Source: Cycas panzhihuaensis (Eukaryota; Cycadophyta). Taken from it: a DNA stretch of 64,000 bases. The DNA lies in assembly GCA_023213395.1 (NCBI GenBank), contig CM041465.1, positions 23,374,001 through 23,438,000 of the forward strand, written 5' to 3'. The notes beneath the pieces are model-generated. The model was not told the DNA's origin, searched no databases, and saw nothing but the letters and a program-made list of their open reading frames with translations. Of the stretch, positions 22,919 through 34,084 are shown piece after piece; the stretch's first letter is position 1; each line of letters starts with the position of its first letter. The translations under genes were made by a program, and so were the position numbers.

Positions 22919-23519
22919 GAGAGGAAGAGGTGTGCCTAGACCCCATAAAGGTAGGGGTAGTCACACGCAGGTAGGAGATAGGTGACGAAGAGTAGGTCCA
23001 AGATCGCTAGGTCTACCAAGAACTTGCTATGGCTGAACCGATGAGTGCACAGACTTGGCACACCATGACCATCGGGCAAGGTTGCATCCGAGTAGGAGTG
23101 GCTCTAGTCCGAGGTAAGGATCTAGAACGTGAAGAAGAAGTGCCTCACGAGTGGCTCGCCGACGGGCGCCACGTGAAACCGCCCGGGAGGCCGAGAAGGT
23201 AAAATAAATGGTCGGTTTAGGACCGCCACGGAGCCAATGTAGAATGAGGAAGAGCGGAATATCCGATTGAGATATTCCCCAGGTGCTCGCGAAACCGTGG
23301 TGACACGCCGAGGAGAGGGCCCATAACCTCGCCATCCGAATCAAAATCACCATGGCGCTAAGTAACCGTAACCACCCACGCCAATAGGGGCAAACCTAAC
23401 TAGGTTTGGCTCATGACGCAGGCATAGCTCGACCGATGAAGGCCTGCCTCCTCAAACAAAGGTCCCACTAAGGGGTAACCTCCTCGTGATCACTATCTTC
23501 ATCATCGAAAATAGCCCCG
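22919..23519 (-). other. Junction and spacer after pol deletion, internal region A
   Basis: The left part continues from the repeats. From about 23330 it matches element 2 at about 17450 (PIGV-GYGYL type frame). The sequence between, 22940-23330, has no clear match in element 2 and no recognisable domain. Confidence 0.45.
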
Positions 23520-24110
23520 GCAGTCGGATGAGAGGTGTGAGACTAAGATTGGCTCACGGGCGACAACTTTAACTTGTCCTTCATGGACAAATTTGTTGCC
23601 CCATCAAGGTGGAGCAGATCGCCCCATCCGGGTCGAGCCATGGCTCGCCCAACAAGAGGTTGTACTCACATCGACGCCGAGTACAAAGAACTCGACAGAA
23701 ACGTTTTCCTCCTAAGGTGAGGGATAGGGAGATCGCCTCAGAGGGGACTTCTCGCCCCATCATACCCTTGGCATTTCCAAGGGATGACTAAGAGCTACTA
23801 TGCCTAGCTCCTTGAGCATACGACAGTATAAGATTAACCGAGGAGCCATTATCTACAATGGTCCTCTTTACGATACAATCAGAGTGTCAATGGTAATGAC
23901 GAATCCGTAATGCAAAAGCTTCTCCCGCTTGTCGGGAGATGGGAGATCTCTAGGATCAAATGAGATGACAGTGGTCCATGGGAGGTAGCACCTATCGCAT
24001 GGATGGAAGCGCCTTGTTGACCAAGAGCTTCAAGAAGAAGAGCACGCTGCTCGTGGCAGCCTCTCAAGACGCCCATCAAGGACATTCCCGCATGACAGAT
24101 AGAGCTCGCC
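23520..24110 (-). pseudogene. Protease-like region, internal region A
   Basis: Near 23830-23880 (-) the frame reads IVDNGSSVNLILSY, the same DNGS active-site variant as in element 2. Near 23650-23700 the YNLLLGEPWLDPDGA strand closes the fold. Small indels put these parts in different frames. Compared with region B, many of those indels are 1-4 bases at CG or CTG sites, so the frame breaks may partly be sequencing artefacts. Confidence 0.6.
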
Positions 24111-24126
24111 AACAATAGAAAAGGGT

Positions 24127-26640
24127 TTACCCTTCCCCGTGGGTTGGGTAAGCGCCTTCTAAAGTCGAATCGACCGGGCGACGGAATAGTCTTGGGAAGC
24201 GCAGAATCTCCTGAGGAACGGCTCCTAAGAGGATCAAGGTGAGATGTGGATGAAGAGGCACCACCGCTTCTTTAGCGCTTGGGACCCAAGTTAAGGCATA
24301 TAACTGAGTGGTCTCAAGCACTGACAACCTTCTTTCCCTCAGAAGTGACCGCGAAGGTGATGGAGCACTGGCCGTGGGAGCGCCAAGGTGAAGGTGACCT
24401 TCGCACACCCTTCCCTCTACCATGCGAAGGGCGAGGATCGGAGACTTGTCCCGCCCGCTGTTTCTTTGTTGAACATCACGACCACGCTCCCCATGTTTGG
24501 GGAATGGGTCTCTATGAATGGGCCGATCGAGATTAGGCCTCGACGTCGCCTGGGACGAGTCGCTGCGGGTGCCGTGCCCGCAACGCTGCATCGTCATGGA
24601 AACACTCCGCGGATGGAACACCACCTCTTCTCAAGGGAGGATCGATCCTCCTTGCTTGAGAAGATCGGGTGTTGCCCCTTTGGGGGTGCCGCACGGAAGT
24701 CCGCCGGATGTGTCTATGAGGGGTAGGTGATGAAGGAGGTTGAGTTTTAACTCCTTCATCGCGCGCTCGAATGAGCGAATGGCGAGGTAAGCTGATCTAG
24801 GGTCCTCTCACGGATGAGAGGTGGTCCTAGCGGGTCGCGAAGGTGTGGTCTCCTTCGCCGGAGGAGGCGCCGCGACGTTGCGAGGGCTTGGGAGGTTTCG
24901 AGTCCCGCTGATCTCAATAGCCTCCAAAGCTAAACACCGAGATGGCGAGTCACACGTGGTTGCCCCCATCTTGAGGACTTCCACATGCACCCTGGGCGGC
25001 GTATTGACAAAGAGATCCTCTTCAACTCCTCGTGCAATGTGGCCTTGGTGGAGTGAAGGAGGTCGTGAAAGCGCCGCACAAAGTCACGGCTCATCTCATC
25101 GTGACCTTGTTTGAGCGACAAAGCGCCTTCATTCCGCCTCGAATGGGCGCTGCGTCAAAATAGTTGACGAACTCGCCCACTAGCCGGAATGAGGAGATCG
25201 AATGGGCCTAAGGCAGAGAACCACTTGAGGGCGCCGCCCGCAAGGATCGCGGAAGAGCTTCATCAAGATGTGGTCGAGGCCCAATAGTCAATGCACGCCA
25301 TGGAAAAGTCCGCGACATGCTCTGGTTGTCTCGCGACGAAGTCCCATCAAATTTGGGGACTTCGTGAGGGTGAGGCGTTAGTTAGTCCTCAACGCTCAAC
25401 GGACAGAGTAGGCGCCGACCTATAGTCCACGAAAGGACGGTCCTTGCTCGGGCTAAGGGATCGACAACCCAAGAAGGAACGGATGGGGTGTTTGGCCCCA
25501 TCCCTCCTGAGGAAACACCCTCGGGAAGGGGGTCTCGCGGTAGATGTTCTCGAAAGGAGGCGCGCCTCAGGCCGCCGCAGCAGCAGGAGTCGCTACCGGT
25601 CGCCTAACAGGGGTGAGGGACCTGGTTTTGCCCATATGGGCCACCCGTAGGTGGCGCGACCCCATATGGGTGCAACGGGTCCACCCATGGCAGTGAGGTG
25701 GTTTCCTGCCCGCCCCCAAGGTTGTGACGTAGCCCGGGGCACGAAAGAGAAGGACCACCAACCGTTCGACATACGTAGGAGTGGGTCCTACATGGTCAAG
25801 GCATGGCCAAGCAGTGGCCTCGAGGTTTACTAGGGAACGCTGCGGCGCCACGCTCGCGGCGGCACGGCGCTTGGTTTGAGCAAGGCATACTAACCCCGAG
25901 TTGAGGGAAAGATGCGCCGCGCGTCCCGAGGAAGTGGGACCACGACTAGAATCCAAACGCAACACTCGCCTTAGAGCCGGGTAGACACGCGATAGGACGT
26001 GTGTGCGCGACGATCAACCGTCAGAGATGACGTGGGCATGGATGAGGAAGACGCCACGCTGCGTAGCATCTCCGCTAACCATCTAGAGGCGGCTGGCGAA
26101 TCGCCGAAAGTACTCGCTAAGCGCCGACCGCTGGGCGGAGGGGTATCCTCATACCATACGAGGTCGGCGACTTCGAAGGTAGGGGACCTCGTGGCGCCTC
26201 GTAAGGCTCGCCGCTGGGGTGGCGTCTCACGAGTAGCCTGATCTTCCGCCGCATGAGTGGAAGGCTCAAAATCTTCTGGTGGAAATGGTCATCGTGGTAA
26301 TAGATGGAATCCTCGCCTCACGGTGGATTCCGATCGACGAAGGGAACCCATGAGTTCCCAAGTCATGGCATGGTAGGCCCAATCGGACGGTATCCTTCCA
26401 TCCGAAACGGGCTCGACGATGGAATGAAACGCGACGATTGGTCTTCTAACAACGGCAGAAACCCCGCAAGCTGCGCGAGAACGCCGCATGCAACGCCCGC
26501 GAGCGTTGTTAGAAAAGCGAAAAGGAAAAGGAAGGAAAGACCGCAAACCCGCTGGGGTTGCCCAACTCAAAACGCAAAATGCGAGCCTACCTAAAGGCAA
26601 GAGCACCAACACGGCGGGAAGCGATCTAGCTCCCATCGGC
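24127..26640 (-). pseudogene. Gag, internal region A
   Basis: Homologous to the split gag of element 2. The retrotransposon gag core lies at about 24930-25290, with FRLVGEFVNYF-type sequence and SLKQGHDEMSRDFVRRFHDL. The N-terminal, proline/serine-rich part runs to about 26640, beside the PBS, and includes SDWAYHAMTWE. Gag would build the particle that packages the RNA. It is split into many short open pieces by indels. A gag-only (TR-GAG-like) non-autonomous element is a known category in plants. Confidence 0.7.
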
Positions 26641-26641
26641 A

Positions 26642-26661
26642 GCCCCTCAAGATGGTCGCCA
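26642..26661 (-). other. Primer binding site, internal region A
   Basis: TGGCGACCATCTTGAGGGGC on the - strand, two bases from the LTR edge. The first ten bases equal those of the PBS of element 2. Confidence 0.7.
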
Positions 26662-26663
26662 AA

Positions 26664-29162
26664 GGAAACGCCTCCACGGGCAATGATCCAACGCCAAGTG
26701 AAGGACACAAAACCACGTGGCTAATAGGCTAAAGAACGAGGATCATACCGCGGACGCCCGCGGCGCCGAGCGCGGCACGGATCGCAAGGTGCCCGGTTGC
26801 TTGTGTAGCCGCAGAAGGCGAGACCTCCTACCCTTCTGATGGCCGGAAGGGAAAAGGAATCGCACCGCTACTTCTCAAGGCAATGAGAAAGCTACAAGGG
26901 GCAACCAACCGAACGTGTCACGGTAAAATATATGCAAGAGCTAAGGAGGGATCGGCCACAGGATCTCAAATACCATAATACGCGGTATAGCAAAGAAATG
27001 TACAAGTAAAGTAAATGCAGAGTAAAAAGCAAGTACAAACTAAATAGTTATTTCTTCCCTTTTTCTTATGTTCTTTAACTACTAAAGCAAGTGTAAAGAA
27101 ACGAAGAGCACGAAAAAGGGTATGGAAGGTGAGCGAGAATACCGATCCGGCATGGCCGAGACGCAGTGTCCGTCACTGCTGCGCTTCCTCCCGCTCCCTC
27201 CTCAGATGCGACGCTTGCTGTAAGCTATGATGGGGATCACTTACCTCCCCGAAAGCAAATAAACACTAACTAAACCGAAACGATAAAATAATAAAGCTCA
27301 AAGCGACACAAACAAAAGGGAGAACGTATCAAACAAGCTGCCGACCCAAGAATGGTCGACCCTATGCGCCTTTGTTCCGAACGCCTCGCAAGCAAATAAG
27401 GTAATACCTTCCTCTCGAGAGAGAGGCTACGAGATACAAAAAGGTATGTATATATGTGCCGCAAGTAAAATAAACTAAGCTAGAAGATACTAGGCACTAA
27501 CATGCAATGAAAGGAAACGAAGTCACACGACACATATGCAATCGACATACACCACCAACGCACTAAACGGGATCGAGTGTAGCCCTGGATGGCTAACTCA
27601 CCCACGAGAGGTCTCCACAGATATAAGGGAAGCGATGCTAGCATGTAACAGATCGGGTCGTAGCAAATCGGATAGCCTATACCAAGACGGTATTCAAACC
27701 GACTCTCCAAAGCTTTCTAGCCCCTGCTTCCTAAACAAAAGCTGGAGATAAAGGGGAGAGGATAAGGGACTAACCCTTGGGGAGTAGGACAAGATCGGGG
27801 ACTAACCCCGCCTATCTCCTCTAACCCTCGTAACCCTTTATGCCTATTGCCCAAGAAATGGCGAAAGAGAAGGGTTGGAGGAAAAGGATGGGTTTAGGGG
27901 GCAAGTGAGAAACTAGGCTCAGCCTAGGGCAACACTCCAATGGGCCACAACCGCTACATGTTATTTGCATCAAATGATCAAGGGAAACTCAAGGAAATAC
28001 ATGCACAAAGAGAGGAAAAGATTTGCAAGTAAGCAATGAAGAAATAAGCAAAAAAGCACTTAACAAGGGACACCAAATACCTCCAATGATGAGAAATGAG
28101 AGCATGTAGGTCCTGAAGCTTGGTGCATGGTCCAACCAATGCCTATGAGGTGTTGTTGCATGTCCCTTGCAAGAGAATAAGGTAGTGGAACCTCATGCAA
28201 GTCAAAAGCTTGGAAATGGCTCCTTGCGATGGTCTTTCTTGGTGAAAAATCCTCTTGAAAGCCTTGAGAATGTATGAAGAGGAAGAGTGCTTAGAACGAG
28301 TCTGTGAGGGGGCAAAGAATGGCCCCGCAACTCAAAGAATAGCAGCCCTTTGTACCTCCGATCCACAACCGTAGGAGGATGTCTCTTATCACGCTTTTGT
28401 TCTTTGTCTCTTTGTGAAGAAAATGCTCAGGAAAGTTGAAAAGTGAGGTGAATAATGATGCCAATGAATGAAAAATGGTTTTTATGTCTCGAGTGAAGCA
28501 AGTGAACGCTGGGGCCCCGCGCCCAACTGTTAGAGCCACGCCAGATTCGCTAAAAATCGCGCCACCGTCGCGTGGTTTCTCTTTTAAATTTTAAACAACA
28601 GATCACGATAAACTTAGCAGATCGCTTAAGTTTATCATGCAGACGACCGGTACCGCCTGAACTCCGCAGATCGCTTAATTTACCGCAGACGAACCGAAAC
28701 CCAAAAATGTAAAATTAAAGTAAGAAATCGTGTTTTAAGGTAAAATCATAAGTTAAACTCAAAATACATTAGTCAAGAGCGCTTTAGGTCATGGGCATGT
28801 GCTCAAACGGCAAAAAGACCTAACTAAGGGTTAAACCAGCTTAGAAAGGGTTTGCAACATAAGCAGACGCCAGAACACGCATAAACAGCCGGCAAAAGAA
28901 TCCCGAAGACCATGGAGACGCTGGGTGGTTGTACGCCATACGGTGTCGATTCACGATGAATGCCCTCACCGTGAGTCGCCATAGGCTTAAAAGGTGCCGT
29001 TAGCACATGCATAATGAACAAGCAATCAAACAGTGCATATGGACAGCACATGTCAATCAAACCATTCCCACCATCGCAACGATCATAAGTAAGCAAAGTA
29101 AAGGCATATACCGCACAAACTCGTGTCGATGTGTCGCAAGTCCATTCCCGATAGCCGGAACA
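26664..29162 (-). repeat. LTR 2 (shared middle LTR) of nested array
   Basis: 2499 bases, serving as the 5' LTR of region A and the 3' LTR of region B. It aligns end to end with LTR 1 and LTR 3. The right edge ends GCCGGAACA. Differences from the others are mainly short indels. Confidence 0.85.
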
Positions 29163-29961
29163 TCGCCTCGCGCAGAGCCTCACTGCTCGAGAGCGTAATG
29201 TGATGGCGAATGTCACAACCAAGAAACATGAGTAGCATGCATATATATATAAACAATAAAGAGCAAAGACGTGGTCCAAGGGTGCGGGCAAGTGTCGTGG
29301 CGAACGCTGCGGACAAGGGCGACAGAGACGAGGACAACGAGGGTCGCCACGCGCCGCCTAAACATCGAGCTTAAACCGGGCAAGCAAGAAGAACGGATGC
29401 CCCTGCTACTAAGGTGCAATATGAAGTAGCAGGCATCCAAAGAAACAGGGCAAGCGCATCTAACTAACCAGCAACTAGAGACTTGGGCACGGGCTGGCCA
29501 GACAAGCCTCCACATGAAATGGTGTGTATCATGTATGATAGAGGTAGCATGTATGATTTATTTTGTAAATGAATATTTTTGTATGTTGTAAATGTTTATA
29601 TGTCAGAATATTTGTTTGTTTTAGAAATGCAAATGTGTAGATATGTAGATTTTTTGTTGTAGATATCTTATTGAAAGTATGCAGGTGTTTCCTTCCATGT
29701 ATGGCCATATGTCTAACAGGAGCACACACATCCACCGTGAGTAGAGGCGATCGAGAGGTGTGAGGTTAGAGGATGGGGCGACATACATGTCCACGAGGGA
29801 GCATAGCGGAATGTGCAAAGGAAACGACAAGCATGGAAAAGGGGAGTAACGATATCTACGCCGCCCTAATTTGGGGAATGCCCATAATAGGCAGACAAAG
29901 GTGCCCAAGAGCTCATGGGACCGCTGTTCCGCAGAGGAACCGAAGCGAAATCAAGAAAAAT

Positions 29962-30370
29962 CCACCTTAAATTGCCAGCCAACCCGTAGCTAGGAGGAAT
30001 GGGGCCAATCTAAGATGGTAGTTTAGGCTCGCCGGAGCAGGATCCATCTAAATTGCCATTCCACCCGTGGTTGGGAGGAATGGGAACAATTTAAAATGGT
30101 AGTTTAGGCTCGCTTTGAGAAGGATCCATCTTAAATTGCCATTCCACCCGTGGTTGGGAGGAATGGGAACAATTTAAAATGGTAGTTTAGGCTCGTTCGA
30201 GCAAGGGATCCATCTTAAATTGCCATTCCACCCGTGGTTGGGAGGAATGGGAACAATTTAAAATGGTAGTTTAGGCTCGCTTGAGCAAGATCCATCTTAA
30301 ATTGCCATTCCACCCGTGGTTGGGAGGAATGGGAACAATTTAAAATGGTAGTTTAGGCTCGCTTTGAGCA
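29962..30370. repeat. Five 83-bp dyad repeats, copy B
   Basis: Same unit, same number (five) and same diverged first unit as at 22502-22918, so the expansion happened before the element was doubled. Small indels distinguish single units. Confidence 0.9.
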
Positions 30371-30944
30371 TGAAGAGAGGAAGAGGTGTGCCTAGACCCC
30401 ATAAAGGTAGGGGTAGTCACACGCAGGTAGGAGATAGGTGACGAAGAGTAGTCCAAGATCGCTAGGTCTACCAAGAAACTTGCTATGGCTCCGAACCGAT
30501 GAGTGCAACAGACTTGGCACACCGACGCTGCGTGGCAAGGTTGCATCCGAGTAGGAGTGGCTCTAGTCCGAGGTAAGGATCTAGAGCGTGAAGAAGAAGT
30601 GCCTCACGAGTGGCTCGCCGACGGGCGCCACGTGAAACCGCCGGAGGCCGAGGAGGTAAAATAAATGGTCGGTTTAGGACCGAGCCAATGTAGAATGAGG
30701 AAGAGCGAATATCCGATTGAGATATTCCCCAGGTGCTCGCGAAACCGTGGTGACACGCCGAGGAGAGGGCCCATAACCCTCGCCATCCGAATCAAAATCA
30801 CCATGGCGCTTAAGTAACCGTAACCACCTACGCCAATAGGGGCAAACATAACTAGGTTTGGCTCATGACGCAGCATAGGGCTCGACCGATGAAGGCCTGG
30901 CCTCTCAAACAAAGGTCCCACTAAGGGGTAACCTCCTCGTGATC

Positions 30945-31560
30945 ACTATCTTCATCATCGAAAAGCACCGGCAGTCGGATGAGAGGTGTGAGACTAAGAT
31001 TGGCTCACGGGCGACAACTTTAACTTGTCCTTCATGGACAAATTTAAGTTGCCCATCGCGTGGAGCAGATCGCCCCATCCGGGTCGAGCCATGGCTCACC
31101 AACAAGAGGTTGTACTCTACATCGACGCCGAGTACAAAGAACTCGATGTAAACGGTTTTCCTCCTAAGGTGAGGGATAGGAGATCGCTCAGAGGGGACTT
31201 CTCGCCCCATCATACCCTTGGCATTTCCAAGGGATGACTAAGAGCTACTATGCCTAGCTCCTCGAGCATACGCACAGTATAAGATTAACCGAGGAGCCAT
31301 TATCTACAATGGTCCTCTTTACGATACAATCGAGTGTCAATGGTAATGACGAATCTGCACGTAAAAGCTTCTCCGCTTGTCGGGAGATGGGAGATCTCAG
31401 GATCAAATGAGATGACAGTGGTCCATGGAGGTAGCACCTATCGCATGGATGGAAGCGCCTTGTTGACCAAGAGCTTCAAGAAGAAGAGCACGTTGCTCGT
31501 GGCGCCTTCTCAAGACGCCCATCAAGGACATTCCCGCAATGACAGATAGAGCTCGTCAAC
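30945..31560 (-). pseudogene. Protease-like region, internal region B
   Basis: Counterpart of 23520-24110. FVLGVDVEYNLLL near 31090-31140 and the DNGS active-site frame near 31300 are visible. It is more continuous than copy A in places, which again points to small indels as the main difference. Confidence 0.6.
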
Positions 31561-31569
31561 AATAGAAAA

Positions 31570-34063
31570 GGGTTTACCCTTCCCGTGGGTTGGGTAAGCG
31601 CCTTCTAAAGTCGAATCGACCGGGCTGACGGGAATAGTCTTGGGAAGCGCAGAATCTCCTGAGGAACCGCCCAAGAGGATCAAGGTGAGATGTAGATGAA
31701 GAGGCACCACCTTCTTTAGCAGCCTGGGACCCAAGTTAAGGCATATAACCTGAGTGGTCTCAAGCATTGACAACCTTCTTTCCCTTGAAGCGGACCGCAA
31801 GGTGATGGAGCACGGCCGTGGGAGCGCCAAGGTGAAGGTGACCTTCGCACACCCTTCCCTCTACCATGCGAAGGGCGAGGATCGGAGACTTGTCCCGATC
31901 CGCTGTTTCTTTGTTGAACATCACGACCACGCTCCCCATGTTTGGGGAATGGGTCTCTGATCGAGGTTGGGCCTCGACGTCGCTTAGGGACGCGCCGGGA
32001 CGAGCATCGCGGGTGCCGGGCCCGCAACGCCGCATCGTCATGGAAGCACTCCTCGCGGATGGAACACCACCTCTTCTCAAGGGAGGATCGATCCTCCTCG
32101 CTTGAGAAGGTTGGGTGTTGCCCCTTTGGGGGTGCCGCACGGAAGTCCGCCGGACGGTCTATGAGGGGTAGGTGATGAAGGAGGTTGGAGTTTTAACTCC
32201 TTCATCGTGGCGCTCAAATGAGCGAATGGCGAGGTAAGCGGATCTAGGGTCCTCTCACGGATGAGAGGTGGTCCTAGTAGGGTCAAGGTGTGGTCTCCTT
32301 CGCCGGAGGAGGCGCCGCGACGGCGAGGGCTTGGGAGGTTTCGAGTCCCGCTGATCTCAATAGCCTCCAAAGCTAAACACCGAGATGGCGAGTCGCACGT
32401 GGTTGCCCCCATCTTGAGGACTTCCACATGCACCTCGGGCGCATTGACAAAGAGATCCTCTTCAACCCTCGTGCAATGTGGCCTTGGTGGAGTGAAGGAG
32501 GTCGTGAAAGCGCCGCACAAAGTCACCGCTCATCTCATCGTGACCTTGTTTGAGCGACAAAGCGCCTTCATTCCGCCTCGAATGGGCGCCACGCCAAAAT
32601 AGTTGACGAACTCGCCCACTAGCCGGAATGAGGAGATCGAATGGGCCAAGGCTAGAGAACCACTTGAGGGCGCCGCCCGCAAGGATCGCGGAAGAGCTTC
32701 ATCAAGATGTGGTCGAGGCCCAATAGTCAATGCACGCCATGGAAAAGTCGCACATGCTCTGTTGTCTCGCGACGAAGTCCCATCAAATTTGGGGACTTGT
32801 GAGGGTGAGGCGCAAGTTAGTCCTCAACGCCTCAACGGACAGAGGCGCCGACCTATAGTCCACGAAAGGACGGTCCTTGCTCGGGCTAAGGGATCGACAA
32901 CCCAAGAAAGGAACTGATGGGGGTGTTTGGCCCCATCCCTCCTCGAGGAAACACCTTGTGGGAAGGGGGTCCGCGTAGATGTTCGAAAGGAGGCGCGCCT
33001 CAGGCCGCCGCAGCAGCAGGAGTCGCTACCGGTCGCTTGGAACAGGGTGAGGGACCTGTTTTGCCCATATGGGCCACCCGTAGGTGGCGCGACCCCATAT
33101 GGGTGCAACGTCCACTCCATGTATGGGAGGTGGTTTCCCTGCCCCGCCCCCAAGGTTGTGACGTAGCCCGGGGCACGAAAGAGAAGGACCACCAACCGTT
33201 CGACATACGAGGAGTGGGTCCTACATGGTCAAGGCGCCAGCAGGCCTCGAGGTTTACTAGGGAACGCTGCGCGCCCACGCTCGGGTGGCACGGCGCTTGG
33301 TTTGAGCAAGGCATACTAACCCCGAGTTGAGGGAAAGATGCGCCGCGCGGTCCCGAGGAAGTGGGACCACGACTAGAACCAAACGCAACACTCGCCTTAG
33401 AGCCGGTAGACACGGATAGGACGTGTGCGCGCGGCGACGATCAACCGTCAGAGATGACGTGGCATGGATGAGGAAGACGCCACGCTGCGTAGCATCTCCG
33501 CTAACCATCTAGAGGCGGCTGGCGAATCGCCGAAAGTACCGCTAAGCGCCGACCGCTGGCTTACGGAGGGGTATCCTCATAGCCATACGAGGTCAAGGGA
33601 CTGAAGGTAGGGGACCAGTGGCGCCTCGTAAGGCTCGCCAGCTGGGTGGCGTCTCACGAGTAGCCGTCTTCCGCCGCATGAGTGGAAGGCTCAAAATCTT
33701 CGGTGGAAATGGTCATCGTGGTAATAGATGGAATCCTCGCCTCACGGTGGATTCCGGACGACGAAGGGAACTCATGAGTTCAAGTCATGGCATGGTAGGC
33801 CCAATCGGACGGTATCCTTCCATTGCCGAAACGGGCTCGACGATGGAATGAAACGCGACGATTGGTCTTCTAACAACGCAAGAAACCCCGCAAGCTGCGA
33901 GAACGCCGCATGCAACGCCCGCGAGCGTTGTTAGAAAAGCGAAAAGGAAAAGGAAGGAAAGATCGCAAACCCGCTGGGGTTGCCCAACTCAAAACGCAAA
34001 ATGCGAGCCTACCTAAAGGCAAGAGCACCAACACGAAGGGGAAGCGATCTAGCTCCCTCATCG
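31570..34063 (-). pseudogene. Gag, internal region B
   Basis: Counterpart of 24127-26640. It includes SFRLVGEFVNYFGVAPIRGG at about 32590-32650, which matches the gag core of element 2 (LVDEFVNYFDVARP at 36720). The C-terminal part near 32080-32300 has ATMKELKLQPPSSP. Frame breaks occur throughout. Confidence 0.7.
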
Positions 34064-34083
34064 CGCCCCCAAGATGGTCGCCA
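34064..34083 (-). other. Primer binding site, internal region B
   Basis: TGGCGACCATCTTGGGGGC on the - strand next to LTR 3. It is nearly the same as in region A. Confidence 0.7.
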
Positions 34084-34084
34084 A

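Larger units (their letters stand above)
21708..26663 (-). mobile_element. Internal region A of nested array
   Basis: 4956 bases between LTR 1 and LTR 2. Right to left it has PBS 26642-26661, gag about 24700-26640, protease-like about 23520-24110, a spacer, the 83-bp repeats 22502-22918, an AT-rich stretch near 22080-22220 and a purine-rich edge at 21708-21716. There is no sequence for RT, RNase H or integrase. Confidence 0.8.
29163..34084 (-). mobile_element. Internal region B of nested array
   Basis: 4922 bases, co-linear with region A throughout (PBS 34064-34083, gag, protease-like, 83-bp repeats, AT-rich stretch, PPT edge). The same large deletion of pol is present, so both internals derive from one already defective element. 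Confidence 0.8.

Noticed and set aside
24279-24730. Overlapping + strand ORFs opposite gag in the nested array
   Set aside because: They are shadows of the GC-rich gag region, and the matching region B frames differ because of indels.
22502-30370. CRISPR-like array
   Set aside because: The 83-bp units are contiguous without unique spacers and lie in a plant retrotransposon.
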